Below are positions 16,423 to 25,077 of a stretch of 64,000 nt of DNA, piece by piece. Source of the DNA: Streptomyces caatingaensis (GTDB lineage Bacteria > Actinomycetota > Actinomycetes > Streptomycetales > Streptomycetaceae); contig NZ_LFXA01000010.1 in the NCBI RefSeq assembly GCF_001187435.1, positions 62,001 to 126,000 on the forward strand, written 5' to 3'. The notes under the pieces were generated by a model. The model ran no database searches and was not told the origin of the DNA. It saw only the letters and a list, made by a program, of their open reading frames with translations. Made by a program: the position numbers and the translations under genes. Positions within the stretch are counted from its first letter, which is position 1. Each line of letters begins with the position of its first letter.

Positions 16423-17568
16423 TCAGCCCTGCGTATACCGCAAGACACCCCACATGCTCCGCTCATCAACATCCACATCAACACCCCCACCATCCCCACC
16501 GTCCCCCGCACCCCCAGCACCGCTCACACCCCCACCACCCCACCGACACCCCTCCAGCCCCTCCCTCAACGCACCCCCGTCAATCCCGCTCCCGATCATC
16601 ACCAACTGCGTGACACGCGCCTCCGAACGCCCCCACGCCGACCGGTGCATCCGCAGGAAATCCCCCACCGCGTGCAGTGCGAACTTCTGCCGGTGCCCGG
16701 GCACGCCGAAGTACACGAACCCCTTGATCCGGTACAGCCCTTCCGGCCGCCGGTCGAGGAACTCCATGAACCGCCGCGGATGCAGCGGCTCCTCGGAGAC
16801 GAACTCGACGCTCTCGTAAGCCGCGTGCAGGTGCCCCTCATGGCCCTGGTCATGACCACAGCCGTGACCACAGCCATGACCAGAGTCATGACCACAGCCA
16901 TGCTCGTGTCCATCCCGCACCAGATCCTCGAACGACAACTGCCGGATCCCCTCCAGCCGTTCCTCCCGCGGCCTCCGGTCGAAGAGCAGCTCCGGGTCGA
17001 CCCGTCCGTACGACGCGGCGACCACCGGCGTCCCCGGCGCCAGCTCCGCCAGCACCCCGGCGAGCTCCTCCCGCTCCGCCTCCCCGATCCGGTCCGTCTT
17101 GTTGAGGACGACGAGGTCGGCGACGCCCAGATGCCGGTCGAGCTCGGGGTGCCGGACCCGGGTCCGGCCGAACTCCGCGGCGTCCACCACCTCCACCAGC
17201 CCCCCGTACATGATCTCCGTGTTGTCGCTGGCGAGGATCATGCGCACGAGCTCCTGCGGCTCCGCCAGCCCGCTCGCCTCGATGACGATGACGTCGATGC
17301 GGGCGGCGGGCCGCGACAGCCGGTCCAGGAAGGCGTCCAGGTCGCTGGTGTCCACGGCGCAGCACAGACAGCCGTTGCCCAGGGACACCATGGACGACCC
17401 CACCTGCCCGGCCACGCTCATCGCGTCGATCTCGATGCTGCCGAAGTCGTTGACGACGACCCCGATCCGGCTGCCGCCGCTGTGCGTCAGCAGGTGGTTG
17501 AGCAAGGTGGTCTTGCCGGAGCCGAGGAAGCCGGCCAGCACGATGACCGGGATCTGTCGCTTGGTCAC
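16423..17568 (-). CDS. CobW/ZNG1-family GTP-dependent metallochaperone with His-rich loop
   Basis: The 381-residue protein belongs to the G3E GTPases. It has the P-loop GFLGSGKT at 13-20, the metal-binding GCLCC with Cys67, Cys69 and Cys70, and NKTD for guanine recognition. The C-terminal CobW_C domain is present (~270-340). Between the domains is a His/Gly/Cys-rich loop (GHEHGCGHDSGHGCGHGCGH) that probably holds Zn, Co or Ni. The last ~45 residues form a Gly/Ser/Asp low-complexity tail that is unlike the family core. The GTG at 17568 has GGAGG upstream. No Zur-like box was found upstream, so the metal served is not settled. Confidence 0.88.
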   Translation of the reverse strand: MTKRQIPVIVLAGFLGSGKTTLLNHLLTHSGGSRIGVVVNDFGSIEIDAMSVAGQVGSSMVSLGNGCLCCAVDTSDLDAFLDRLSRPAARIDVIVIEASGLAEPQELVRMILASDNTEIMYGGLVEVVDAAEFGRTRVRHPELDRHLGVADLVVLNKTDRIGEAEREELAGVLAELAPGTPVVAASYGRVDPELLFDRRPREERLEGIRQLSFEDLVRDGHEHGCGHDSGHGCGHGCGHDQGHEGHLHAAYESVEFVSEEPLHPRRFMEFLDRRPEGLYRIKGFVYFGVPGHRQKFALHAVGDFLRMHRSAWGRSEARVTQLVMIGSGIDGGALREGLEGCRWGGGGVSGAGGAGDGGDGGGVDVDVDERSMWGVLRYTQG

Positions 17569-17732
17569 GCGGAAAAGCCTCCGTCGTCGGCAGGGAGCGC
17601 CCGGGGGCCCGGGGCGCTCGGGGGAACACTCGGGGGAACAGGGGAAGCCGGGCACATGGGGCCCGCGAGCCCCGCCCGCACCAGGATATGGTCGTACCGG
17701 AAACGGACTTCCGGGTCGAACCGTTCCCCCGG

Positions 17733-17751
17733 TCAGGTTAGGCTCGCCTAT
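17733..17751. promoter_or_regulatory. Iron box (DmdR1/IdeR/DtxR-type operator) candidate
   Basis: The 19-mer TCAGGTTAGGCTCGCCTAT matches the Streptomyces/DtxR-type consensus TTAGGTTAGGCTAACCTAA at 15 of 19 positions, including the whole core AGGTTAGGCT. It ends directly against the GTG start of the sucrase/ferredoxin-like gene. Iron-loaded DmdR1/IdeR would therefore cover the promoter and start site. Confidence 0.75.
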
Positions 17752-18657
17752 GTGAGCACGTGCGCGACCGCCTCCCGCCTCCTGGCCGAACCCCTCTCCG
17801 GCACCGCCGCCCCCGCGCGCACCTGGCTCCTGATCGAACAGCCCGGTCCGTGGGGCGCCAAGGCGCTCCGCGCCAGCCGCCTCGACCCCGCGACGGGCGG
17901 GGCCCTGGAGGAGGCCGCGGACGGCACGGGCGTACGGATCGCCCTGATCCGCCGCCCCGGACGGCACGCCGACTGCGACCCCTTGAACACCCGGCGGATC
18001 TTCGTCGCCCACACCGCACCCGGCCGCTCCTGGATCCGCACGGCCGAACTCGCCGACCCCGCACGCCTGCTGGACCTGGACTTCACGGCGCTCGGCGCCG
18101 GGGACCACGGCGGCCTGGGCGCACCGTACGAGGGCGACCCCCTCGCACTGGTATGCACCAACGGCCGGCGGGACCGCTGCTGCGCCCTGCTGGGCCGGCC
18201 GCTGGCGGCCGAGCTGGCCGGGGCGGGCGGGACGGAGGTCTGGGAGGTGACGCACATAGGCGGCCACCGCTTCGCGCCGACCCTCCTCGTCCTGCCGTAC
18301 GGCTACGCCTACGGGCGCGCCACGGCCCCCGCGGCCAAGGAGGCCCTGGAGGCGGCGCGCGAGGGCCGGATCGTCACCGCGAACAGCCGCGGCCGCTCCG
18401 CCTGGGCACGCCCGGCACAGGCCGCGGACCTGGCGGTCCGGGCGCTCACCGGCGAGGAGGCCGCGGAGGCCCTGGACGTGTCCGCGACGACGGGCGCGGC
18501 GCCGCGCTGGACGGTGACCGTGACCCACACCGACGGACGGTCGTGGCAGGTCGTCGTCGAGCAGGGCGCCGCGGCACCGGCCCGCCCGGAGAGCTGCGGC
18601 CGCGCCGCGGTCCCACCGGCCCGCATGGACGTGGTCCACATCGCCCCGGTGGTCTGA
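17752..18657 (+). CDS. Sucrase/ferredoxin-like family protein (thioredoxin-fold, probable 2Fe-2S)
   Basis: The 301-residue protein has the family blocks CTNGRRDRCCALLGRPLA (around 135-155) and WEVTHIGGHRFAPTLLVLPYG (around 165-185). These hold the cysteine and histidine positions of the thioredoxin-like ferredoxin fold. An N-terminal Cys lies in CATASRLL. Its electron partner is unknown. The GTG at 17752 opens the conserved N-terminus. No good Shine-Dalgarno site is visible because the iron box occupies the upstream bases, so the mRNA may be nearly leaderless. Iron-dependent repression suggests a role in iron starvation, for example siderophore-iron reduction, which is inference. Confidence 0.85.
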   Translation: MSTCATASRLLAEPLSGTAAPARTWLLIEQPGPWGAKALRASRLDPATGGALEEAADGTGVRIALIRRPGRHADCDPLNTRRIFVAHTAPGRSWIRTAELADPARLLDLDFTALGAGDHGGLGAPYEGDPLALVCTNGRRDRCCALLGRPLAAELAGAGGTEVWEVTHIGGHRFAPTLLVLPYGYAYGRATAPAAKEALEAAREGRIVTANSRGRSAWARPAQAADLAVRALTGEEAAEALDVSATTGAAPRWTVTVTHTDGRSWQVVVEQGAAAPARPESCGRAAVPPARMDVVHIAPVV

Positions 18658-18682
18658 CGCGGCCCGGCGCCGGCCCTCCCGC

Positions 18683-19750
18683 TCAGCCCTCCTCACCCGC
18701 CTTCTTCACGAATTCGGTCGTGTACGTCTTGCTCAGATCGATCGAGGCCTTCTTGAGCTCGGGTTTGAACGACGCGAGCACCTCGTGGACCGTCCGCGGC
18801 CCGTCCTGCGGCATCACCCCGTCCTCGGTGAACATCGGCAGCGTGCTGGCGATCGCCTTGGTGTAGAGCTCCTTGCCGCCCTTGGCGTAGTCGTCGGGCA
18901 TCTTGGCGGCGATCTCCTCGGGCTTGTGCGAGGACATCCACTTCAGCGTCCTCACCAGGGCGTTGGCGAGCCGCTGGACGGTGTCCTTGTTCGCGTTGAC
19001 CCAACTGGTGTTCATGTAGAGGCTGGAGGAGGGGTAGAGCCCGCCGAGCGCGGCCCTGGATCCCTCGGGGGTCCGCATGTCGATCAGGACCTTCCCGGCG
19101 TCCCGGGCGAGGACCTGGCCGACGGTCGGGTCCGTGGTCATGCCCGCGTCGATGGACCCCCGCTCGAGCGCGGCGATGAACGTCTGCCCGGCGCCGACCG
19201 CGACGGGGGTGAACTCGCTGACCCGCACCCCGTTCTTCACGGCCAGGTACTTCGTCAGGAAGTCGGTGGACGAACCGAGGCCGGTGACCCCGAGTTTCCT
19301 GCCCTTGAAGTCCTTGGGCGAGGCGATGCCGGAGGCGGCCTTCTTCGAGACGATCTCCACCTCGCCCGGCGCCTGCGCGAACTGGACCACCGATTCGACG
19401 GATTTGCCCTTGGCCTGGAGGTCGAGCGTGTGGTCGTAGAAGCCGACCGCCCCCTGCACCTCCCCGGAGACCAGGGCGGTGGTGGCCTGCACCCCGGCGG
19501 GCTCGGTGAGCAGCTTGACCGAGACGCCCTCGTCGTGGAAGTAGCCGAGCCGTTCGGTGAGGATCACCGGCAGGTAGATGACCTTGTCCAGGCCACCGAC
19601 CATGATCCTCACCTGCTCGCCGGTGAGGGCGTTCCGGCTCTTCGGGCCCGAGCCGCCGGACGCGTCGTCGGCGCACCCGGCGAGCGCGAGGCACAGGACC
19701 CCCGCGGTCACCGCCGCGGAGATTCTGCTGAACGTGCGGAACGTGCGCAT
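18683..19750 (-). CDS. ABC transporter substrate-binding lipoprotein (NitT/TauT type)
   Basis: The 355-residue protein has a lipoprotein signal peptide with lipobox LAGC (Cys26). An NMT1/SsuA-like periplasmic-binding fold follows, with KVIYLPVILTERLGYF near the start and DAGMTTDPTVGQVLA later. Relatives bind nitrate, taurine, alkane sulfonates, thiamine precursors or aromatic acids, and the ligand cannot be read from the sequence. It is the last gene of the importer operon on this strand (ATPase, permease, binding protein), with a 108-nt gap after the permease. Confidence 0.9.
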   Translation of the reverse strand: MRTFRTFSRISAAVTAGVLCLALAGCADDASGGSGPKSRNALTGEQVRIMVGGLDKVIYLPVILTERLGYFHDEGVSVKLLTEPAGVQATTALVSGEVQGAVGFYDHTLDLQAKGKSVESVVQFAQAPGEVEIVSKKAASGIASPKDFKGRKLGVTGLGSSTDFLTKYLAVKNGVRVSEFTPVAVGAGQTFIAALERGSIDAGMTTDPTVGQVLARDAGKVLIDMRTPEGSRAALGGLYPSSSLYMNTSWVNANKDTVQRLANALVRTLKWMSSHKPEEIAAKMPDDYAKGGKELYTKAIASTLPMFTEDGVMPQDGPRTVHEVLASFKPELKKASIDLSKTYTTEFVKKAGEEG

Positions 19751-19858
19751 GCGTTGAGTCCTTCGGGTCGTGGTGCACGGATCGGGGGGTGTGCGACCGG
19801 CCGGACGCCGGGGCGTACGGGCCGGGGCGTACGAAGTGCGGCGTGGGCGTACGAGGCG

Positions 19859-20728
19859 TCAGCGCCCCCCGTCCCGGCTCTGCGGCTTCCACCGGAACAA
19901 CCGTTTCTCCACGAAGGTCAGCAACCCCTCGGCGAGCAGGGCGACGGTGGCGAGGATCACCATCGCCGCGAAGACCCCGGCGGTGTTGAAGGTGCCCTGG
20001 GAGGCGGAGACCAGCAGGCCGATGCCCTTCGAGGCGCCGATGTACTCGCCGACGATGGCGCCGATGAGGGCGAAGCCGAAGCTGATGTGCAGGCTGGTGA
20101 AGATCCACGAGGTGGCGGACGGGACGACCACCTGGAGCATGACGCGCCGCCGGCCGGCGCCGAGGATGCGGGCGTTGGCGACCAGGTCGCGGTCCACCTC
20201 GCGCGCCCCCTGGAAGGCGTTGAAGAACACCGGGAAGAAGACGAGCACCACCGCGGAGGCGACCTTGGAGGCCGGGCCCAGCCCGAACCAGATGAGGAAG
20301 ATCGGGGCCAGGACGATCCGCGGCAGCGCGTTGAGCACCTTGATGAACGGGCCAAGGACGTCGGCCAGGAACGGCACCCGGCCCAGCGCGATGCCGAGCA
20401 CGACACCGGCCGCCACACCGGTCCCCCAGCCGAGGAGGGCCTCCTGAAGGGTGACCCATATCTGCTCGCCCAGCGAACCCTGCGGCGTGCCGTGGGCGGT
20501 CCACTGCCAGACCTGGTCCCAGATCTCCGACGGCATGGAGAAGGTGAACGGATCAATCGCCTCGGCCCGCGCGAGCGCCTCCCACGCGGCCAGCAGCGCG
20601 GCGAGCAGCAGCACCCGGGTCAGCAGGACGAGGATCCGGCGGTTGCGGGCGGCGCGCGCCCGGGCGACGCCCCGGTCGCCGACGGGCCGCTCCGCCGCCA
20701 CGGGCAGGCTCACGGACTCAGGCGGCAC
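19859..20728 (-). CDS. ABC transporter permease (SsuC/TauC type)
   Basis: The 289-residue integral membrane protein has about six hydrophobic helices. The first is at ~32-52, and the EAA loop is visible as ...NAFQGAREVDRDLVANARILGAG. It is the membrane subunit of the NitT/TauT importer. The GTG start overlaps the end of the ATPase gene by 11 nt, which implies coupled translation. A charged N-terminal stretch of ~30 residues precedes the first helix. Confidence 0.92.
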   Translation of the reverse strand: MPPESVSLPVAAERPVGDRGVARARAARNRRILVLLTRVLLLAALLAAWEALARAEAIDPFTFSMPSEIWDQVWQWTAHGTPQGSLGEQIWVTLQEALLGWGTGVAAGVVLGIALGRVPFLADVLGPFIKVLNALPRIVLAPIFLIWFGLGPASKVASAVVLVFFPVFFNAFQGAREVDRDLVANARILGAGRRRVMLQVVVPSATSWIFTSLHISFGFALIGAIVGEYIGASKGIGLLVSASQGTFNTAGVFAAMVILATVALLAEGLLTFVEKRLFRWKPQSRDGGR

Positions 20729-21566
20729 GGCCGGCCCCCCTCTCCCTCGTGATGCGCACCTCTTCGCCGAGCGACGCCCAGATCTCCCGGTAGATCTCGA
20801 CGAACCGCGGCTCCAGGCGCACCGATTCGACCTTGCGGGGCCGCGGGAGCGGGACGGGGAAGACCTCTTTGACGGTGGCCGGTCCCGCGGTCATGACCAC
20901 GACCTTGTCGGCCAGGGCGATGGCCTCCTCCAGGTCGTGGGTGACGAAGACGACGGAGGCGCGGGAGGCGCGGCCGCCGGTGCCGGATCCGCCCCACAGG
21001 TGGAGGAGTTCATCGGACATCAGTGCCCGGGTCTGCACGTCGAGCGCCGAGAAGGGCTCGTCCATGAGCAGGATCTCCGGGTCGTTCACCAAGGTCTGGG
21101 CGAGGGCGACCCGCTTGCGCTGGCCGCCGGAGAGCTGGTGGGGATACCGGCCCTCGAAGGCCGTGAGCCCGACCCGGCGGAGCCAGTCCCGGGCCCGGTC
21201 CCGGGCCTCGGTCTTCGGCACACCCCGGAAGCGCGGCCCGGCCATGACGTTGGACAGGACCGTGCGCCACGGGAAGACCGCGTCCTGCTGGAAGACGAAA
21301 CCTACCTGCGGGGGGATGCCCGCGACGGGCCGGCCGCCGACCAGCACCTCGCCCTCGGTGGGCTCCTCCAGGCCGCTGACCAGGGTCAGCGTCGTGGACT
21401 TGCCGCACCCGGTCGGGCCCACCACGGCCACGAACTCGCCCTGCTCCACGGTGAGGTCGAGCGCGCGGACGGCCGTGTGCCCCGCTCCCGACGGCGTGCG
21501 GAACACCTTGGTCGCACCGCGCAGTTCGATGGCCGGGGCACCACCCGGTGGATCTCCGATGGTCAT
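20718..21566 (-). CDS. ABC transporter ATP-binding protein (SsuB/TauB type)
   Basis: The 282-residue ATPase has Walker A GPTGCGKST, Q-loop FVFQQD, signature LSGGQ (QLSGGQRKR) and Walker B LLMDEP, followed by the switch histidine in FVTHD. It is the first gene of the importer operon. It faces away from a CitA/CitB-like two-component pair across a 279-nt region that contains inverted and direct repeats. That layout suggests the response regulator controls the importer, which is inference. Confidence 0.93.
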   Translation of the reverse strand: MTIGDPPGGAPAIELRGATKVFRTPSGAGHTAVRALDLTVEQGEFVAVVGPTGCGKSTTLTLVSGLEEPTEGEVLVGGRPVAGIPPQVGFVFQQDAVFPWRTVLSNVMAGPRFRGVPKTEARDRARDWLRRVGLTAFEGRYPHQLSGGQRKRVALAQTLVNDPEILLMDEPFSALDVQTRALMSDELLHLWGGSGTGGRASRASVVFVTHDLEEAIALADKVVVMTAGPATVKEVFPVPLPRPRKVESVRLEPRFVEIYREIWASLGEEVRITRERGAGRAA

Positions 21567-21694
21567 CCGTCCGCCTCCGCTCGCCTCCGCCGCCGCTCGG
21601 CCCCGCGATCATGTGCGGGGCGCCGTGCGGAGGTTAGGAGCGGGCCGTGAACGGCGGGCAGCCTTGTGAGCGCTGTGCGGGTTGAGCGCACGAA

Positions 21695-21730
21695 CCCTGT
21701 TCTGCTCGTTCTGCTCACGCTAGAACAGGG
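21695..21730. promoter_or_regulatory. Inverted repeat in the importer/two-component intergenic region
   Basis: CCCTGTTCT and AGAACAGGG form perfect 9-bp arms separated by 18 nt. The spacer also holds TCTGCTCGT/TCTGCTCAC near-direct repeats. It lies between divergent promoters and is a plausible regulator site. Confidence 0.4.
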
Positions 21731-21845
21731 GGCGGGACACCGGAGGCCGGCGGACGACACGGGACGCGCGGCGACCGGACCTGCCCCCAGGCTTCCCCCA
21801 ACTCGGCGCTCCGGCAGGGGTGCACGTGACACGGAAGGGACACGC

Positions 21846-23507
21846 ATGCGCCCCCGGTGGTGGCCCCGCCGCGTCTTCACCCAGGTCCTGTCGGCGCAGT
21901 TGCTGATGGTCACGGGGGTCGCCGTGCTCACCGCCGGCCTCGCCCTGGCGCCGTTCGCCGCCCGCCTGGACGACCAGGCGACGCACCGGGCGCTGGCCAT
22001 CGCCCAGACGACCGCCGCACAGCCCGGCCTCGTGCGCGACCTCCAGTCCGCCCGCCCCCTGCCCGACGGGCCCGTCCAGGCGGGCGCCGAGCGCATCCGC
22101 CGCGCCACCGGGGCACGTTACGTGGTGGTGCTCGACACCCGGGGGATCCGCTACTCCCACACCGACCCGGCGCGCATCGGCCGGCGCGTCAGCACCGACC
22201 CCGGCCCGGCCCTGGCGGGGCACGAGTGGACGGGCATCGAGGAGGGGACGCTCGGGCGTTCGGCCCGGGGCAAGGTGCCGTTGCGCGACGCCCGGGGCAA
22301 GGTCGTCGGCGCCGTGTCCGTCGGGATCTCCTACGCCGGTGTCCGCGCCCTGCTGCTGCGCTCCGTGCCCGGCGTCCTGCTGTGCGCCGGCGCGGCGCTG
22401 GCCGTGGGCGCCCTGGCCTCCGTCGCGGTCTCCTGGCGGCTGCGCGCCCGCACCCGCGGCGTCGAACTCGCCGAGATCCCCTCCCTGCTGGCGGAGCGGG
22501 AGGCGGTCCTGCACGGCCTCGGGGAGGGCGTCGTCGCCCTCGACCGGCACGGGCGCGTCCGGCTCGTCAACGACGCGGCCCGGCGGCTGCTCGGCCTCGG
22601 GCCGGACGCGGCCGGGCGCCCGCTCGACGCCGTGCTGCCGCCCGGCCGGACCGCCGACGTCCTGGCGGGACGGGTGACGGGGACGGACCTGCCGGCGGTG
22701 CGGGGCGACCGCGTCCTGGTCGTCAACCGCCGCGAGACGGCGGACGGCGGGGCGGTGGCGACCCTGCGCGACCGGACCGAGGCCGAGCACCTCGGGCGCG
22801 AGCTGGACGGCACCCGCGGCCTCACCGAGGCGCTGCGCGCCCAGGGACACGAGCACGCCAACCGGATGCACACCCTGGCCGGACTGCTCGAACTGGGCCG
22901 TTACGAGGAGGCGTCGGCCTTCCTGACGGAGACGACCGGACTGACGGACGCGGCCCTCGAACGCCCGCTCACCGCCGACCGGGTGGCCGAGCAGGTGCAC
23001 GATCCACTGGTGGGCGCGCTGCTGGTGGGCAAGGGCACCGTCGCCGCCGGACGCGGCGTGGCACTGCGGCTGAGCCACGGCAGCCACCTGCCGGACGGGG
23101 TGGCGCAGCCGCGCGACCTGGTCACGGTCCTGGGCAATCTGGTCGACAACGCCCTGGACGCGGCGGCGAACGCCGACGGGTCCGCGGGAAAGCGGGGCGC
23201 GGGGCGACCGCCCGTGGAACCGTGGGTCGAGGTCGACCTGCGGACGACGGGATCCACCGTTGTCCTGCGGGTCTCCGACAACGGGCCGGGCGTTCCGGTG
23301 GAGGCGAGGGAGCTGGTCTTCACCGACGGATGGACCACCAAGGAACCCGTCCCCCACCGCCGCCGGGGCCTCGGCCTCTCGCTCGTCCACCGGCTGGCCG
23401 AGCGGTACGGCGGCATGGCACGGGTCGGCGAACGAGACGGCGGCGGGGCGGTGTTCACGGTGGAACTCCCGGAGGCGCTGCTCCTGCCCGAAGGAGTGCA
23501 CCGATGA
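21846..23507 (+). CDS. Sensor histidine kinase, CitA/DcuS-like
   Basis: The protein has 553 residues. A first membrane helix (~12-36), an extracytoplasmic sensor domain (~40-170) and a second helix (~172-196) come first. A cytoplasmic PAS domain (~210-310) follows, then a SpoOB-type dimerisation helix with GHEHANRMHTLAGLLE, in which the phosphorylated residue is probably His335 or His337, and an ATPase domain with NLVDNALDA, DNGPGV and GLGLSLV. CitA/DcuS-type kinases sense extracellular carboxylates. The ATG at 21846 follows GGAAGGGA. The stop overlaps the start of the response regulator gene. Confidence 0.93.
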   Translation: MRPRWWPRRVFTQVLSAQLLMVTGVAVLTAGLALAPFAARLDDQATHRALAIAQTTAAQPGLVRDLQSARPLPDGPVQAGAERIRRATGARYVVVLDTRGIRYSHTDPARIGRRVSTDPGPALAGHEWTGIEEGTLGRSARGKVPLRDARGKVVGAVSVGISYAGVRALLLRSVPGVLLCAGAALAVGALASVAVSWRLRARTRGVELAEIPSLLAEREAVLHGLGEGVVALDRHGRVRLVNDAARRLLGLGPDAAGRPLDAVLPPGRTADVLAGRVTGTDLPAVRGDRVLVVNRRETADGGAVATLRDRTEAEHLGRELDGTRGLTEALRAQGHEHANRMHTLAGLLELGRYEEASAFLTETTGLTDAALERPLTADRVAEQVHDPLVGALLVGKGTVAAGRGVALRLSHGSHLPDGVAQPRDLVTVLGNLVDNALDAAANADGSAGKRGAGRPPVEPWVEVDLRTTGSTVVLRVSDNGPGVPVEARELVFTDGWTTKEPVPHRRRGLGLSLVHRLAERYGGMARVGERDGGGAVFTVELPEALLLPEGVHR

Positions 23508-24181
23508 TCGAAGTCCTCGTCGTGGACGACGACTTCCGCGTTGCCGAGATCAACGCGGCCTATGTACGCCGGATTCCGGGCTTCCGGGTGAGAGCCACGG
23601 TCCACAACGCGGCCCAGGCCATGGCCGTGCTGGACCGCGAACCCGTCGACCTGCTGCTGCTCGACCACTATCTGCCGGACGAGACGGGACTCTCGCTCGT
23701 CCGCCGCATCCGCCAGCGCGGCCACGGGACGGACGTCATCATGGTGACCGCGGCCCGCGACATCGCGACCGTCCGCACGGCGATGCGCTACGGCGCCCTG
23801 CAGTACCTCGTCAAACCCTTCTCCTTTCCCGGCCTGCGCGTGAAGCTGGAGGCGTACGCCCAGTTGCGGCGCACCCTGGAGGGCACGGAGGAGGCGGAGC
23901 AGGACCAAGTGGACCGGATCTTCGGCGCGTTGCGCACCGCCGCCACCGTCCCTCCCCTGCCCAAGGGGCACTCCGCCCCGACCGCCGAGCTGATCCGCCG
24001 GGTGCTCTCCGACGCCGCCCGCCCGCTCTCCGCCCACGAGGTGGCCGCCCGCTCCGGGCTGAGCCGCTCCACCGCCCAGCGCTACCTCAAGCGCCTGGAG
24101 GAGTCCGGCCGGCTCAGCCTCACCCTGCGCTACGGGGAGACGGGCCGCCCCGAGCACCGCTACGCCTGGTCCGGCCGGTGA
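23504..24181 (+). CDS. Response regulator, CitB/DpiA-like
   Basis: The 225-residue protein has a receiver domain at ~1-120 with acidic pocket residues Asp8-10, phospho-acceptor Asp54 (LLLLDHYLP) and Lys in VKPFSF. The C-terminal helix-turn-helix (~165-215) resembles the CitB/DpiA type (PLSAHEVAARSGLSRSTAQRYLKRLEESGRL). The ATG overlaps the kinase stop (ATGA), so it is a cognate pair. The likely target is the divergent importer operon. Confidence 0.93.
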   Translation: MIEVLVVDDDFRVAEINAAYVRRIPGFRVRATVHNAAQAMAVLDREPVDLLLLDHYLPDETGLSLVRRIRQRGHGTDVIMVTAARDIATVRTAMRYGALQYLVKPFSFPGLRVKLEAYAQLRRTLEGTEEAEQDQVDRIFGALRTAATVPPLPKGHSAPTAELIRRVLSDAARPLSAHEVAARSGLSRSTAQRYLKRLEESGRLSLTLRYGETGRPEHRYAWSGR

Positions 24182-24191
24182 CCGGGCCGCC

Positions 24192-25004
24192 TCAGCCGCG
24201 GGGCGGGCCCGGGGGCGGGGCGATCCCGTGGCGGAAGGCGTAGCGGACGGCCTGCGCCCGGTCCCGCACACCGGACTTGGCGAAGAGGTTGTTGATATGC
24301 GTCTTCACCGTCGCCGTGCTCACATGGAGCCGGCGGGCGATCTCCGCGTTCGACAGCCCCTCGGCGACCAGCCCGAGCACCTCCGCCTCACGGGCCGTCA
24401 GCCCGTCGGGCAGGGCCCCGGCCACCCTCCGCCCGTCCCCCGCCCACCCGCTGGCCGTGGCCTCCCCCGCCCCGGCGTCCGGCCCGGGCGCGGCACCGCT
24501 TCCGGGGACGGCATGGCCCCCGCCCGGCCGCCAGGCGTCCCCGGGAGGCCGCTCCGCGGCGGACAGCCGCTCCAGCAGCCGCCGTTGGATCCGCGGCGAC
24601 AGCCCCGCCTCCCCCGACCTGACGTCCTCGATGGCCCGGACGATCTCCTCCCCTCCGGCGTCCTTGGTGAGATAGCCCCGCGCACCGGCCCGCAGCGCGG
24701 GGAAGAGCGAGTCGTCGTCGTTGAAGGTGGTGAGCACCACCACCTGGGTCGCGGGAAACCGGGCGCGGATGCGCCGGGTGGCCTCCACCCCGTCGCAGCG
24801 CGGCATGCGCAGGTCCATCAGCACCACGTCCGGGGAGTGCTCCTCGACGAGCCGCAGCGCCTCCAGCCCGTCCGCCGCCGACCCGACCACCTCGATGCCG
24901 GGCAATAGGCCCAACAGCATCACAATGCCCTCGCGCACGACCGTCTGGTCGTCGACGACCAGCACCCGGGCGGCCCCGGGCCCCGGCCCGCTCTCCTCGT
25001 TCAC
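24192..25004 (-). CDS. Response regulator, NarL/LuxR family
   Basis: The 270-residue protein has a receiver domain with phospho-acceptor Asp64 (VVLMDLRMP), followed by a Gly/Ala/Pro-rich linker of ~50 residues that is longer than usual. The C-terminal GerE/LuxR helix-turn-helix contains LTAREAEVLGLVAEGLSNAEIARRL. I chose the GTG at 25004 (NEESGPG...) with GGGAG upstream, because upstream in-frame codons add no conserved sequence. It follows the histidine kinase in the same operon and ends 10 nt from the convergent CitB-like gene. Confidence 0.92.
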   Translation of the reverse strand: MNEESGPGPGAARVLVVDDQTVVREGIVMLLGLLPGIEVVGSAADGLEALRLVEEHSPDVVLMDLRMPRCDGVEATRRIRARFPATQVVVLTTFNDDDSLFPALRAGARGYLTKDAGGEEIVRAIEDVRSGEAGLSPRIQRRLLERLSAAERPPGDAWRPGGGHAVPGSGAAPGPDAGAGEATASGWAGDGRRVAGALPDGLTAREAEVLGLVAEGLSNAEIARRLHVSTATVKTHINNLFAKSGVRDRAQAVRYAFRHGIAPPPGPPRG

Positions 25005-25077
25005 ACCGCTCCCGCCTCGCCCGTCACAGAACCCGGCGCCACAACCAGTCTCCGTCCGCAAACCCCGTACCGCACCG

